NCBI GenBank assembly: GCA_046705265.1 | Contig: JBJKQL010000030.1 | Coordinates: forward strand, 1-54,296 | Source of the DNA: JAJYTL01 sp046705265 | Lineage (GTDB): Bacteria; Pseudomonadota; Alphaproteobacteria; Ferrovibrionales; Ferrovibrionaceae | Length of the DNA stretch: 54,296 bases | Direction of reading: 5' to 3' | In this document: piece after piece, positions 35,350 to 43,862 of the stretch | Position numbering within the stretch: the stretch's first letter is position 1 | Layout of the letters: each line of letters starts with the position of its first letter | Made by a program: the position numbers and the translations under genes | The notes under the pieces: model-generated | What the model saw: only the letters and a program-made list of their open reading frames with translations | Database searches by the model: none | What the model was told of the DNA's origin: nothing

Positions 35350-36393
35350 ATGGAGAGTTATCGCATTACCCATTTCGGCCAACCGCTCGAGGCCATGCGC
35401 GAGCCGAACCCGGAGCCGCAAGGAACCGAGGTGCTGCTCCGAGTCCAGGCGGCCGGAGTCTGCCACAGTGACGTGCATCTCTGGGACGGCTTTTTCGATC
35501 TTGGCGGCGGCCGCAAGCTTGAGGTGGAGAGCCGCCTGCCGTTGACGCTTGGCCACGAAACGGCGGGCGAGGTGGTCGGCGTCGGGCCGAGGGCTGAAGG
35601 CATCAAGATCGGCGATAAGCGCGTGATCTATCCTTGGATCGGCTGCGGGACTTGCGATTTTTGCAAACGCGGCACCGAGCATCTTTGTGCCAAACCGCAG
35701 CAACTCGGCATTCAGCGAAACGGCGGCTATGCCGATCATATTGTCGTCCCCCATCCGCGCTATCTTCTCGATTACGGCGCACTGCCGGTTTCCTTCGCCT
35801 GCACGCTTGCCTGCTCGGGCCTCACTGCCTATAGCGCGCTGAAGCGGGCAGGGCGGCTTTCGCCGGAATCGCCGCTTCTCATTATCGGTGCGGGCGGCGT
35901 TGGCATGGCGGCGGTACGACTTGCCGAGGTCGTTACCGGGGCAAAGCCAATCGTTGCCGATGTCTCGGAGGAAAAGCTCGCGGCGGCGAAAGCCGCGGGC
36001 GCCGAGAGCGTTCTCGACATCCGCGATGGCAAGGCGGCCGGCAAGGCACTCTATGCTAAGACCGGCGGCGTGGTCTCAGCGATTGACTTCGTCGGTGCTG
36101 AACCGAGTTTCGAATTCGGCCAGCGCGCCTTGCGCAAAGGCGGCCGGCTTGTCGTCGTCGGTCTTTTTGGTGGCGCCTTTACCATGCCGATCCCAATGCT
36201 GCCCATGCGGGCGATCGCGATCGAAGGCTCCTATGTCGGAAGCCTGGCCGATATGCGCGAGTTGATGTCGCTTGCCCGCGAGGGCAAGATACAGCCGATC
36301 CCGCTTTCGCTCCGGACTTTGGCTCAGGCCGGAAAGACCCTGGAAGATCTCAAGGCCGGCCGGGTCGTCGGGCGGGTCGTTCTCACGCCCTGA
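35350..36393 (+). CDS. Zinc-dependent alcohol dehydrogenase (MDR family)
   Basis: 347 aa. Catalytic zinc ligands lie in AGVCHSDVHLW and LGHETAGEVVG. The structural zinc lobe is CGTCDFCKRGTEHLC, with all four cysteines. The NAD-binding fold has IIGAGGVGMAAVRLAEV. GGAG in TTAAGGAGTAG precedes the ATG. It reads as a typical medium-chain alcohol dehydrogenase and ends the catabolic operon. An enzyme of this type (6-hydroxycyclohexene-carbonyl-CoA dehydrogenase) occurs in aromatic/alicyclic pathways, but this protein could equally oxidise an ordinary alcohol. Confidence 0.92.
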   Translation: MESYRITHFGQPLEAMREPNPEPQGTEVLLRVQAAGVCHSDVHLWDGFFDLGGGRKLEVESRLPLTLGHETAGEVVGVGPRAEGIKIGDKRVIYPWIGCGTCDFCKRGTEHLCAKPQQLGIQRNGGYADHIVVPHPRYLLDYGALPVSFACTLACSGLTAYSALKRAGRLSPESPLLIIGAGGVGMAAVRLAEVVTGAKPIVADVSEEKLAAAKAAGAESVLDIRDGKAAGKALYAKTGGVVSAIDFVGAEPSFEFGQRALRKGGRLVVVGLFGGAFTMPIPMLPMRAIAIEGSYVGSLADMRELMSLAREGKIQPIPLSLRTLAQAGKTLEDLKAGRVVGRVVLTP

Positions 36394-36465
36394 GACGTGC
36401 TGCTGCGCGGTGTATGCGGCGGCCACGATCGGCCGCGTTTGTCCTATGATGCGTTTGGAACCGAA

Positions 36466-37515
36466 ATGACCACAGTTGCGATTGCGGATCCCGGCGGCCG
36501 CAGTGCCCGGCCGGTGGGGTGGTGGCTGATTCTGGTCGCCATCGTCATCTTCGTGATGATGATTTGGGGCGGCTATACCCGGCGCACTGATTCCGGCCTT
36601 TCCATGGTGCAATGGCATCCGCTCTCGGGCGTCATCCCGCCCATGACCCGGCGAGCTTGGCAGGCGGAATTCGACAATTACAAGAAATCGCCACAATACC
36701 GGGATGTGAACGAAGGGATGAGCCTTGCCGCATTTAAGCGGATTTTCTGGGTCGAGTATCTACACCGCGTATTGGGTCGCATCATCGCCGTCGTCTTTGC
36801 CCTGCCGCTCGCCTATTTCTTTTTCACGCGGCGGATCGGGAAGGGGTTGGCGCTCCGCCTGTTCGGTATCTTCATTCTCGGCGGTTTACAGGGCTTGCTC
36901 GGCTGGTACATGGTGCGAAGCGGCCTTCATCACGCGCCGGCGGTAAGCCCCTATCGCTTAACCGCGCATCTCGGCCTTGCGGTCGTGCTTTACGGCTTGG
37001 TGCTGTGGGTCGCCTTTTCGCTTCTTGGACGAACCGAACCCGGGCCCGGCAAGCGGTTCAAGGACCTCGGATTCGTAGTCCTGGGCTTGATCTTTCTGCA
37101 GATTCTCATGGGCGGATTGATGTCCGGCTTTCATGCCGGAATGATCGACAATACCTGGCCGCTGATGAACGGCCGCATCATTCCTTCCGGCCTGTTCGCT
37201 GTAAAGCCGTGGTGGCTGGCGCCGGTCAGCGAACCGCTTACAATACAGTTCGACCATCGGCTTTTGGCCTATATCATCGTCGTGGCCATCGCAGTCCTTT
37301 GGTGGCGAAGTGGCAAAGTCGCGCTCGGGCAGCGCGCCCGTCTCGGAAGGCACCTTTTGCTTGCGGCGGTGCTGGTACAGGTCGTGATCGGCATTTTTAA
37401 TCTGCTGCTCGCGGCGCCGGTAGCGCTCGCCGTGATGCATCTCGGCGGCGCGCTGGTGCTTTTTACTGCAGGAATATTCATGGCCCACGCGCTATGGGGC
37501 GAACCCCGCGCCTGA
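36466..37515 (+). CDS. ctaA: Heme A synthase (COX15/CtaA)
   Basis: 349 aa membrane protein of about eight helices. WGGYTRRTDSGLSMVQWHP is the conserved loop after helix one. Histidine heme ligands lie in WVEYLHRVLGR, RLTAHLGLAV, IQFDHRLLAY and AVMHLGGAL. It oxidises the heme O methyl group to heme A for aa3-type cytochrome oxidase. ATG 36466 was chosen because upstream in-frame residues are not family-like. The extended RRTDSGLSM and IDNTWPLMNGRIIP match the alphaproteobacterial (type 2) group. Confidence 0.96.
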   Translation: MTTVAIADPGGRSARPVGWWLILVAIVIFVMMIWGGYTRRTDSGLSMVQWHPLSGVIPPMTRRAWQAEFDNYKKSPQYRDVNEGMSLAAFKRIFWVEYLHRVLGRIIAVVFALPLAYFFFTRRIGKGLALRLFGIFILGGLQGLLGWYMVRSGLHHAPAVSPYRLTAHLGLAVVLYGLVLWVAFSLLGRTEPGPGKRFKDLGFVVLGLIFLQILMGGLMSGFHAGMIDNTWPLMNGRIIPSGLFAVKPWWLAPVSEPLTIQFDHRLLAYIIVVAIAVLWWRSGKVALGQRARLGRHLLLAAVLVQVVIGIFNLLLAAPVALAVMHLGGALVLFTAGIFMAHALWGEPRA

Positions 37516-37552
37516 ACGGCTGAGGACGGGGCCTGCGAGGGAAGAAGTGTCT

Positions 37553-37897
37553 ATGACTGGCATCACGCTTCTCTACGTCACCGCGAGCAGTTCGGAAGAG
37601 GCCGAGACTCTCGGCCATATCCTGGTCGAGGAGCGCCTCGCGGCTTGCGCTAATATCATCCCCGGCATGCGCTCGATTTACTGGTGGGAAGGCAGGATCG
37701 AGACTGCGGCGGAAACCGTGCTTATTTTGAAAACGCGCGATGATCTGGTCGCAGCTGCGACCGAGCGGGTCAAGGTGCTCCACTCCTATACCTGCCCTTG
37801 CGTCTTGGCCCTGCCGGTCGTGGCCGGCAATCCCGCTTATGTGAAGTGGCTGCTCGACGAAACCCAAAACCCATTCGCAGAGGGGCGGACATCATGA
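37553..37897 (+). CDS. cutA: CutA1 divalent-cation tolerance protein
   Basis: 114 aa from ATG 37553. A GTG at 37547 is an alternative, and GAGGGAAG lies just upstream of both. CutA1 trimer motifs are LVEERLAACANIIPGMRSIYWW and the SYTCPCVLALPVVAGNPAYVKWL end. It forms a cytoplasmic trimer implicated in metal homeostasis, with unclear exact activity. Its stop overlaps the next gene as ATGA. Confidence 0.94.
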   Translation: MTGITLLYVTASSSEEAETLGHILVEERLAACANIIPGMRSIYWWEGRIETAAETVLILKTRDDLVAAATERVKVLHSYTCPCVLALPVVAGNPAYVKWLLDETQNPFAEGRTS

Positions 37898-38274
37898 TCC
37901 AGAGCCTCGATCATCTGGTTCTCACCGTCGCGGATCTCGCCGCCGCCGTCGCTTTTTATGAAGGTCTTGGTATGACGTTCCAGACGTTCGGCGAGGGGCG
38001 ACACGCCCTCCACTTCGGCAAACAGAAGATTAACCTCCATATCAAGGGCCGAGAATTCGAGCCGAAGGCATCCTTCGCGGCACCGGGTACTGCCGACCTC
38101 TGCTTTCTCGTCAACGTGCCGGCCGTCACGGTGGCCGAGCGTCTGCGCGCGCGTGGTATCCCGATCGTTCTTGGCCCCGTGGAGAAAATCGGCGCGCAAG
38201 GGCGGATGAACTCGGTCTATTGCCGCGATCCAGATGGCAATCTGATCGAACTTTCTGAGCTTATCGTTTCATGA
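37894..38274 (+). CDS. VOC-family (glyoxalase-like) protein
   Basis: 126 aa, one vicinal-oxygen-chelate module pair. Metal-site candidates are His in SLDHLVLTV, His in INLHIKG and Glu in DGNLIELSEL. NSVYCRDPDGNLIE is the usual second-half signature. It is of the type annotated as VOC family virulence protein. It may bind a metal-chelating small molecule, but the reaction is unknown. Translationally coupled to cutA through an ATGA overlap. Confidence 0.9.
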   Translation: MIQSLDHLVLTVADLAAAVAFYEGLGMTFQTFGEGRHALHFGKQKINLHIKGREFEPKASFAAPGTADLCFLVNVPAVTVAERLRARGIPIVLGPVEKIGAQGRMNSVYCRDPDGNLIELSELIVS

Positions 38275-38279
38275 GCGAC

Positions 38280-38298
38280 ATGCATGGAGACCATGCAT
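38280..38298. repeat. Short inverted repeat before the MFS gene
   Basis: Arms ATGCATGG and CCATGCAT flank a three-base centre. It lies directly after the VOC stop, about 70 bases before the MFS start. It is AT-rich for this window and lacks a T run, so an operator is as likely as a hairpin. Confidence 0.4.
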
Positions 38299-38370
38299 TT
38301 AACCGTGATCTCGCACGCACGACCTGTGATATGTTTGAGGGCTTCCCTTTAGGAGGGTAGGGGCCTGCGG

Positions 38371-39588
38371 ATGACGAAGCGCGAAAGCTATTATGTCACC
38401 GGATTTGCCGGTGCGGCCCATACGTTCTCCCATCTTTTTTTGCTGCTTTACGCCACCATTGTGCTGGTTCTGGAGAAGCGCTGGGGCCTGTCCTATTCAA
38501 CCCTGCTTGCGCTCTCAATTCCAGGCACCGTGATGTTCGGTGCCGGGGCGCTGCCGGCGGGCTGGCTTGCCGACCGTTGGAGCAGTTCCGGCATGATGGC
38601 GATTGCTTTTTTCGGCCTTGGCGGGGCCGCGATCCTGGCCGGTTTCGCGCAGGGGCCGCTCAGCATTGGGAGCGCGCTCACTCTGATCGGCGTCTTTGCC
38701 GCTATCTATCATCCGGTCGGCATTCCCTGGCTTGTAAAGCATGCGGCGAATCGCGGTCGAGCGCTTGGCATTAACGGTGTCTTTGGTTCGGCCGGCACCG
38801 CTGGCGCGGCCGTGATCGCGGGAGGGCTCGCCGAGCTTTTAGGCTGGCGCTTCGCCTTTTTCATTCCCGGCGCGGTCGCCATTCTGTTTGGGGGCGCCTT
38901 CGTTTACGCGATCAAAACCGGCCGTGTGGTCGAGCACGAGAGCGATGTCGCGCCCGAGCCGCCGCCGACCGCAAGCGACACCAAGCGCGCGTTTCTGGTG
39001 ATGACGGTGACCGTCGCCTGCACTGGCCTGATCTATCAGGCGACCGCCTATTCGCTGCCGAAGCTTTTCTCCGAGCGTCTGTCGGGCGCGCTCGATCACA
39101 GCATCGCCGGTGTGGGGGTTATGGTTTCGCTCTGCTATGTCGCCGCGGCGGTGGCACAGATCGTCGGCGGCGAACTCGCCGACCGATTCTCGCTGAAGAA
39201 CGTCTATCTTTTTTCGCAATTTTCCCAGGTGCCTGTGTTGCTTGTCGCGTATTTCCTGAAAAGCCCGATTCTGGTTCTCGTGGCGGCCTTTATGGTGGCG
39301 CTGAGCGTGATCGGAACGCCGGCGGAAAACGCGCTTCTCGCCCGCTTCGCGCCACCGGCTTGGCGGGCGCGCGCCTTCGGCGTCAAGTTTTCGTTGACGT
39401 TGGGGGTGAGCGCGGGCGGCGTCGCGCTGGTCCCGATCCTTTATCGCATCACCGGATCCATTAGCCCGATCTTTTTCTTCCTGATGGCATTTGCGGCCAT
39501 CGCCGGGCTTGGCGCTCTGGTGCTGCCTAGCGACAGCCGTCGCCGCCCCCGCGCGACGACATCCCTGCCGCTCACCGCCGCCGAATAA
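38371..39588 (+). CDS. MFS transporter
   Basis: 405 aa with about 12 hydrophobic segments. It opens with GFAGAAHTFSHLFLLLYATIV and has the first-repeat loop PAGWLADRWSSSGMM, matching the DxxxxR-type MFS motif. The middle cytoplasmic loop (about 185-205) is hydrophilic. AGGAGG lies about 13 bases before the ATG, a bit far. MFS carriers of this fosmidomycin-resistance-like shape export or import small molecules. The substrate is not evident from neighbours. Confidence 0.9.
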   Translation: MTKRESYYVTGFAGAAHTFSHLFLLLYATIVLVLEKRWGLSYSTLLALSIPGTVMFGAGALPAGWLADRWSSSGMMAIAFFGLGGAAILAGFAQGPLSIGSALTLIGVFAAIYHPVGIPWLVKHAANRGRALGINGVFGSAGTAGAAVIAGGLAELLGWRFAFFIPGAVAILFGGAFVYAIKTGRVVEHESDVAPEPPPTASDTKRAFLVMTVTVACTGLIYQATAYSLPKLFSERLSGALDHSIAGVGVMVSLCYVAAAVAQIVGGELADRFSLKNVYLFSQFSQVPVLLVAYFLKSPILVLVAAFMVALSVIGTPAENALLARFAPPAWRARAFGVKFSLTLGVSAGGVALVPILYRITGSISPIFFFLMAFAAIAGLGALVLPSDSRRRPRATTSLPLTAAE

Positions 39589-39626
39589 GGCTGCGTCCGG
39601 CCAGGGGGGCTGCCGCCCCGCCGCGG

Positions 39627-40922
39627 TCAGGTCTTGGCGAGTGCCTGGTCGAGATCTCGGATGATGTCATCCGCGCTCTCGATGCCGATCGAGAGCCGCA
39701 CCACGTCAGGGCCGGCGCCGGCTGCCTTGAGCTGTTCCGGCGAAAGCTGCCGGTGGGTGGTCGAGGCGGGATGGATGATCAGGCTTCGCGTGTCGCCGAT
39801 ATTGGCGAGATGCGAAAATATCTCGACGCTCTCCACAAGCTTGATGCCGGCGTCATAACCACCCTTGACGCCGAAGGTGAAAACCGCGCCGGCCCCGCGG
39901 GGCAGGTACTTCTGCGCCAGCGCATGGTATTTGTCACCTTTGAGGCCTGGGTAGGAGACCCACGCCACCTTCGGGTGGCGGCTCAGGAATTCCGCCACCT
40001 TCATCGCGTTCTGGCAGTGACGCTCCATGCGGAGCACCAAGGTCTCAGTTCCGTTCAGGATCAGGAAGGCATTCATCGGCGAGAGCGCCGGCCCGATGTC
40101 GCGAAGGGCGACCGCCCGCGCCGCGACGGCGAAGGCCATGGTGCCGAAGGTTTCATAGAAGCGGAGCCCGTGATACGACGGCGTCGGTTCGGTGAGCGCG
40201 GGGAATCTGCCTCCTGCCGACCAATCGAAACGGCCGCTTTCGACCAACACGCCGCCGATCGAGTTGCCGTGACCGCCGAGGAATTTGGTCAAGGAATGGA
40301 CGACGATGTCGGCGCCCCACTCGAAGGGCCGGCAGAGATAAGGCGTGGCGAGCGTGTTGTCGACGATAAGTGGCAGCCCGGCCTCGTGGGCGATCTTGGC
40401 GATGGCCTCGATATCGACCACCACGCCACCGGGATTTGCCAGGCTTTCGATAAAGATTGCCTTGCATTTCGGCGTCAGCGCACGGCGGAAATTATCCGGT
40501 TCGTCGGGATCGACGAAGCGGACTTGCCAGCCGAATTTCTTGAAGGTCGAGCCGAACTGGGTGATCGAGCCGCCGTAAAGTCTGTTCGAGGCGAGAAACT
40601 CATCACCCGGCTCGAGCAGAAGATTGAACACCAGGAACTGCGCCGCATGGCCCGAGGCCGCGGCCAAGGCCGCGCTGCCGCCTTCCAGCGCCGCGATCCG
40701 CTCTTCCAGAACCGATGTGGTCGGGTTGGTGAGCCGCGTATAGATATTGCCGAAGGTCTGCAGGTTGAACAGCGACGCCGCGTGATCGACATCATCGAAG
40801 ACATAGGATGCCGTCTGGAAGATCGGCGTGATGCGGGCACCGGTGGTGGGATCCGGCGCGGCGCCGGCGTGGACCGAAAGCGTTTCAAAGCCGTATTTAG
40901 CTGTGGGGTTCGATTCAACCAT
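39627..40922 (-). CDS. metY: O-acetylhomoserine sulfhydrylase-type PLP enzyme
   Basis: 431 aa Cys/Met metabolism PLP protein. It has TLSVHAGAAPDPTTGAR at the start, the R-x-x-NPT loop (YTRLTNPTTSVLEERIAALE), and PLP lysine 213 in HSLTKFLGGHG. Length and start favour O-acetylhomoserine aminocarboxypropyltransferase, which makes homocysteine (or methionine) from O-acetylhomoserine, over the shorter gamma-lyases. Three bases after the upstream CoA-binding gene. Confidence 0.93.
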   Translation of the reverse strand: MVESNPTAKYGFETLSVHAGAAPDPTTGARITPIFQTASYVFDDVDHAASLFNLQTFGNIYTRLTNPTTSVLEERIAALEGGSAALAAASGHAAQFLVFNLLLEPGDEFLASNRLYGGSITQFGSTFKKFGWQVRFVDPDEPDNFRRALTPKCKAIFIESLANPGGVVVDIEAIAKIAHEAGLPLIVDNTLATPYLCRPFEWGADIVVHSLTKFLGGHGNSIGGVLVESGRFDWSAGGRFPALTEPTPSYHGLRFYETFGTMAFAVAARAVALRDIGPALSPMNAFLILNGTETLVLRMERHCQNAMKVAEFLSRHPKVAWVSYPGLKGDKYHALAQKYLPRGAGAVFTFGVKGGYDAGIKLVESVEIFSHLANIGDTRSLIIHPASTTHRQLSPEQLKAAGAGPDVVRLSIGIESADDIIRDLDQALAKT

Positions 40923-40925
40923 CGC

Positions 40926-41408
40926 TCATACTTTCTTTTCCTTCCGGCTCGAAATGATGCCGGTGTTGACTCCCATCCAGGCGATCTCTCCCGAAAGCCG
41001 CCCATATTCGATTTTCGGGCAGCGATTCATTACCACCTTGAGGCCGGCGGCCTCCGCCCGTTTTGCCGCTTCGTCGTTACGGACGCCAAGCTGCATCCAG
41101 AGTGCCTTGGCGCCGATCCGAATCGCCGCCTCCGCGATCGGCAGGATTGCTTTCGAAGCACGAAAGCAATCGACCATGTCGACCGGGTCCGGAATCTCTT
41201 CAAGCGAGCCGTAGACAATCTCGCCCAGAATCTGCTCGCCCTTGGCGCGCGGATTGACCGGAATCACGCGATAACCTTTTTCCTGCAAATATTTCATCGC
41301 GAAATAACTGGGCCGGTTCCAATGCGGACTGGCGCCGACCATGGCGATGGTGCGGCAACCGCGCAGGATGCCACGGATGTAGTCGTCGCTATAGCTCTCG
41401 TGATCCAT
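40926..41408 (-). CDS. CoA-binding domain protein
   Basis: 160 aa YccU-type CoA-binding protein. A Rossmann-like fold has TIAMVGASPHWNRPSYFAMKYL and VIPVNPRAKGEQILGE, and MNRCPKIEYGRL near the end. Members bind CoA, but their role is not defined. Its ATG overlaps the enoyl-CoA hydratase stop as TGATG. The co-occurrence with metY in an overlapping run is seen in other alphaproteobacteria (from memory). Confidence 0.92.
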   Translation of the reverse strand: MDHESYSDDYIRGILRGCRTIAMVGASPHWNRPSYFAMKYLQEKGYRVIPVNPRAKGEQILGEIVYGSLEEIPDPVDMVDCFRASKAILPIAEAAIRIGAKALWMQLGVRNDEAAKRAEAAGLKVVMNRCPKIEYGRLSGEIAWMGVNTGIISSRKEKKV

Positions 41409-42211
41409 CAGCAACCCCGCCACGTCGGCGGCCGCTTGTCGAGGAAGGCGTCGATCCCTTCTTCGGCATCGCGCGCCAACATATTCTCGGTCATCACCGT
41501 GCTGGCGTAATCGTAAGCCTTGATGAGATCGAACTCGATCTGGCGGTAGAAGGCTTCCTTGCCGATGCGGAGCGTAAGTGGTGACTTGGTGGCGATCTTC
41601 AAGGCGAAATCCCGCGCCGTCTCATCGAGCGCCGCCGGCGGCACGACACGATTGACGAGGCCGAAGCGGAACGCGGTCTCGGCGTCGATGAGTTCGCCGA
41701 GAAGGAGCATTTCCATGGCGTGTTTCCGCGACAGGTTGCGTGAGAGCGCCACCATCGGTGTCGAGCAGAACAGGCCGATGTTGACGCCCGGAGTCGCGAA
41801 GCGCGCCGTGGCGCTGGCCACCGCGAGATCGCAGGAAGCAACGAGCTGGCAGCCGGCGGCGGTGGCCGCGCCCTGCACGCGGGCGATCACCGGCTTCGGC
41901 AGGCGAACGATCGACTGCATCATGCGGCTGCATTGCGCAAACAGCGCTTCGTAAACGGGGCGATCCGGGTTGCCCCGTATCTCCTTGAGATCGTGGCCGG
42001 CACAGAAGGCCGGCCCGGTCGCGCCGATCACCACCACCTTGACCGCGTCGTCGGCGCCAATCCGATCAAGTTCGGCCTCCATCTCAGTCATCAACCGCCG
42101 GTTGATCGCGTTGCGCGCTTCGGCCCGGTTCAAGGTCAGCGTGGCGATGCCGTCTTGATCGTGTCGGAGCAGGACCGCAGTGGACTCGGTGGGGTGGGGA
42201 CGGGCACTCAT
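41408..42211 (-). CDS. Enoyl-CoA hydratase/isomerase
   Basis: 267 aa crotonase-fold protein. The oxyanion hole is in AFCAGHDLKEIRG and VQGAATAAGCQLVASCDLAVA, and the active-site region in TPGVNIGLFCSTP. CDLAVASATARFATPG lacks the glutamate pair of classical hydratases, so it is more likely of the EchA/ECHDC3-like branch, with an uncertain reaction. The ATG at 42211 has only a weak ribosome site. First gene of the three-gene unit with the CoA-binding gene and metY. Confidence 0.9.
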   Translation of the reverse strand: MSARPHPTESTAVLLRHDQDGIATLTLNRAEARNAINRRLMTEMEAELDRIGADDAVKVVVIGATGPAFCAGHDLKEIRGNPDRPVYEALFAQCSRMMQSIVRLPKPVIARVQGAATAAGCQLVASCDLAVASATARFATPGVNIGLFCSTPMVALSRNLSRKHAMEMLLLGELIDAETAFRFGLVNRVVPPAALDETARDFALKIATKSPLTLRIGKEAFYRQIEFDLIKAYDYASTVMTENMLARDAEEGIDAFLDKRPPTWRGC

Positions 42212-42285
42212 CACGGAACATCGTCGTTGGTTGTGCTCTCGGTGATCATAGCCGGGCACAGGCCCGCAGGCCAGATTTCCCACTT

Positions 42286-43341
42286 TCACATCTGCAGCGC
42301 GGTGGGTGCCCATAAACCGATGTCCAAGCCGTTCGCCCGGCGGTAATAGATCACGAGCCCTCCCGCAGCAAAAACAGAGACCACCCAAGAAAACAGCCAG
42401 GGAATCCCGAGGCCGACGAGGGGTCCTGCGAACATTTTCGTCATCAGGCCGGGAATCAGGTGCTTGAGCCCGAGAACGACGCCGTATCCGAGCGCGGACG
42501 CGGCGATGACGAGCGCGACGAAACAAAGCGTGAGCACGAACATCGCGCCCCAATGGCGGCGCACGATACGAAGCGCCAAGCCGAACCCGGCCCAGCCTGA
42601 TTGGTAGATGGCGATCGACACCAGCGACAGGGCGGGAATGGCGTAGGCGGCAATCGCCACATCGCCGATCGCGCCGATCACGATTCCGATGGCGCCGCCG
42701 ACGACGCCGAAAAAGATCAGCGACCAGATGACGCCAACAGCAGCCACGGCGACGCCGAGGACGACCGTGCCGATGATCGCGAGATAGCTGCGGCCGAGAT
42801 AGCGGAACCCATCGATCCAGAATTTGATCGGTGCCGCCTCGTCCGCTGCCGCTCGAATGATGCCGCCGATAAGGCCGGCCTCGAGATAGGGGAGCAGGAC
42901 CCAGGCGGTGATCACGCGCACGAGCGCCGCCGCCAAGGCCAGGCTTTCGGCCGGTGGCAGGGCGAAAGGCGTGATGTGCCAGCTGTACAAATGCCAAGGC
43001 ACAAAGCGCCAAAACTGAAAATGCCAGGGCAGGGCGGGCAATGAAAAGCCGTTGTGATAATGCTTACCGAGACCGGCTCCGAACAGCAGGATAAAGAGCA
43101 GGTCCCAGGCGACGCCGGTGGCGAAGGCGATCAGCGGAAGCCAGAGCACTGACCGTTGCGACCAGACCATCCGCCAGGAAAGCCTGAGCGTGCCGCCGAT
43201 CGAAGGTGGCGGGAAAAGCTCGGGGCCGCTATCCCAACCAGCGGCGCCATGGCCTGCGAGGGGGACATGCCGATGGCGAAAGACGCCGCTCTCATCGACC
43301 GGGGCGCCGCAGTGCGGGCAAAAGCGTGGCGCGGGAGCCAT
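42286..43341 (-). CDS. Zinc-ribbon multi-helix membrane protein
   Basis: 351 aa. AAGGAA lies seven bases before ATG 43341. The N-terminus carries one CPHCG knuckle, only half of a zinc ribbon, followed by a Pro/Gly-rich linker and then about six hydrophobic segments. Between the first and second helices is an unusual Trp/His/Phe-rich loop (PWHFQFWRFVPWHLYSWH). The C-terminal ending YYRRANGLDIGLWAP recurs in a broken paralogue just upstream. I do not recognise a function. The loop is plausibly periplasmic and could contact a metal or membrane surface, but that is speculation. Confidence 0.8.
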   Translation of the reverse strand: MAPAPRFCPHCGAPVDESGVFRHRHVPLAGHGAAGWDSGPELFPPPSIGGTLRLSWRMVWSQRSVLWLPLIAFATGVAWDLLFILLFGAGLGKHYHNGFSLPALPWHFQFWRFVPWHLYSWHITPFALPPAESLALAAALVRVITAWVLLPYLEAGLIGGIIRAAADEAAPIKFWIDGFRYLGRSYLAIIGTVVLGVAVAAVGVIWSLIFFGVVGGAIGIVIGAIGDVAIAAYAIPALSLVSIAIYQSGWAGFGLALRIVRRHWGAMFVLTLCFVALVIAASALGYGVVLGLKHLIPGLMTKMFAGPLVGLGIPWLFSWVVSVFAAGGLVIYYRRANGLDIGLWAPTALQM

Positions 43342-43471
43342 GTTTCGTTCCTTGTTATGCGGCGCGAACTCGCTCGGCGGGTCCGATACTAAGGATGCGG
43401 CGGAAGAATGCCAAGGCGACGGTGCCAGTATCAGCGCCACAAGGTCATCAGGTGCATCGTCGGTGGCTTTG

Positions 43472-43840
43472 CTAGCCTTGCAGATCAGCGGGCGCCCACC
43501 GGCCAAGGCTCATGCCGTTTGCCCGACGGTAATGGATAACGACTCTGGCGACGTAAGGGAGTTGGACGCCCAATCCGACAAAACTTGCAACAAGCAGGAT
43601 GGAGTAATCCTAAACCAGACCGGCAAGGGTATTTTTCCAGTCCGCAATGGACGAGACAAAAAACAACGAGCCCGAGAAGTGCTGAAGTGGATAGAGTGCC
43701 CGCACCGAGGACAAAGAAGCCAAAGGCAAACATGCGTCCCCAACGTCTTCGCATAAGATTGAGCGCGCAGCCGAACCCCGTGCTTGCCACCCGCAGCGAC
43801 TCCGGTGATTGCGGGCCATCTTCATCTTCTCTAAGGTTCG
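43472..43840 (-). pseudogene. Frameshifted remnant of a paralogue of the zinc-ribbon membrane protein
   Basis: Reading the minus strand from about 43840, FGCALNLMRRRWGRMF corresponds to the neighbour's FGLALRIVRRHWGAMF. The match then moves to another frame around 43610-43630, where VIHYRRANGMSLGRWAP and a TAG stop at 43472-43474 correspond to its C-terminal VIYYRRANGLDIGLWAP. No intact upstream portion exists. It is a decayed C-terminal fragment, probably from a tandem duplication. Confidence 0.75.
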
Positions 43841-43862
43841 CAGGTGTTCAGGAGACCGCTAT

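Noticed and set aside
39753..41510. Plus-strand open frame of 585 codons opposite metY and the CoA-binding gene
   Set aside because: It crosses two well-supported genes on the opposite strand and has no recognisable fold; a codon-bias shadow.
42212..43012. N-terminal extension of the enoyl-CoA hydratase up to 43012
   Set aside because: The added part is antisense-like arginine-rich sequence inside the zinc-ribbon membrane gene; the crotonase fold starts at the ATG at 42211.
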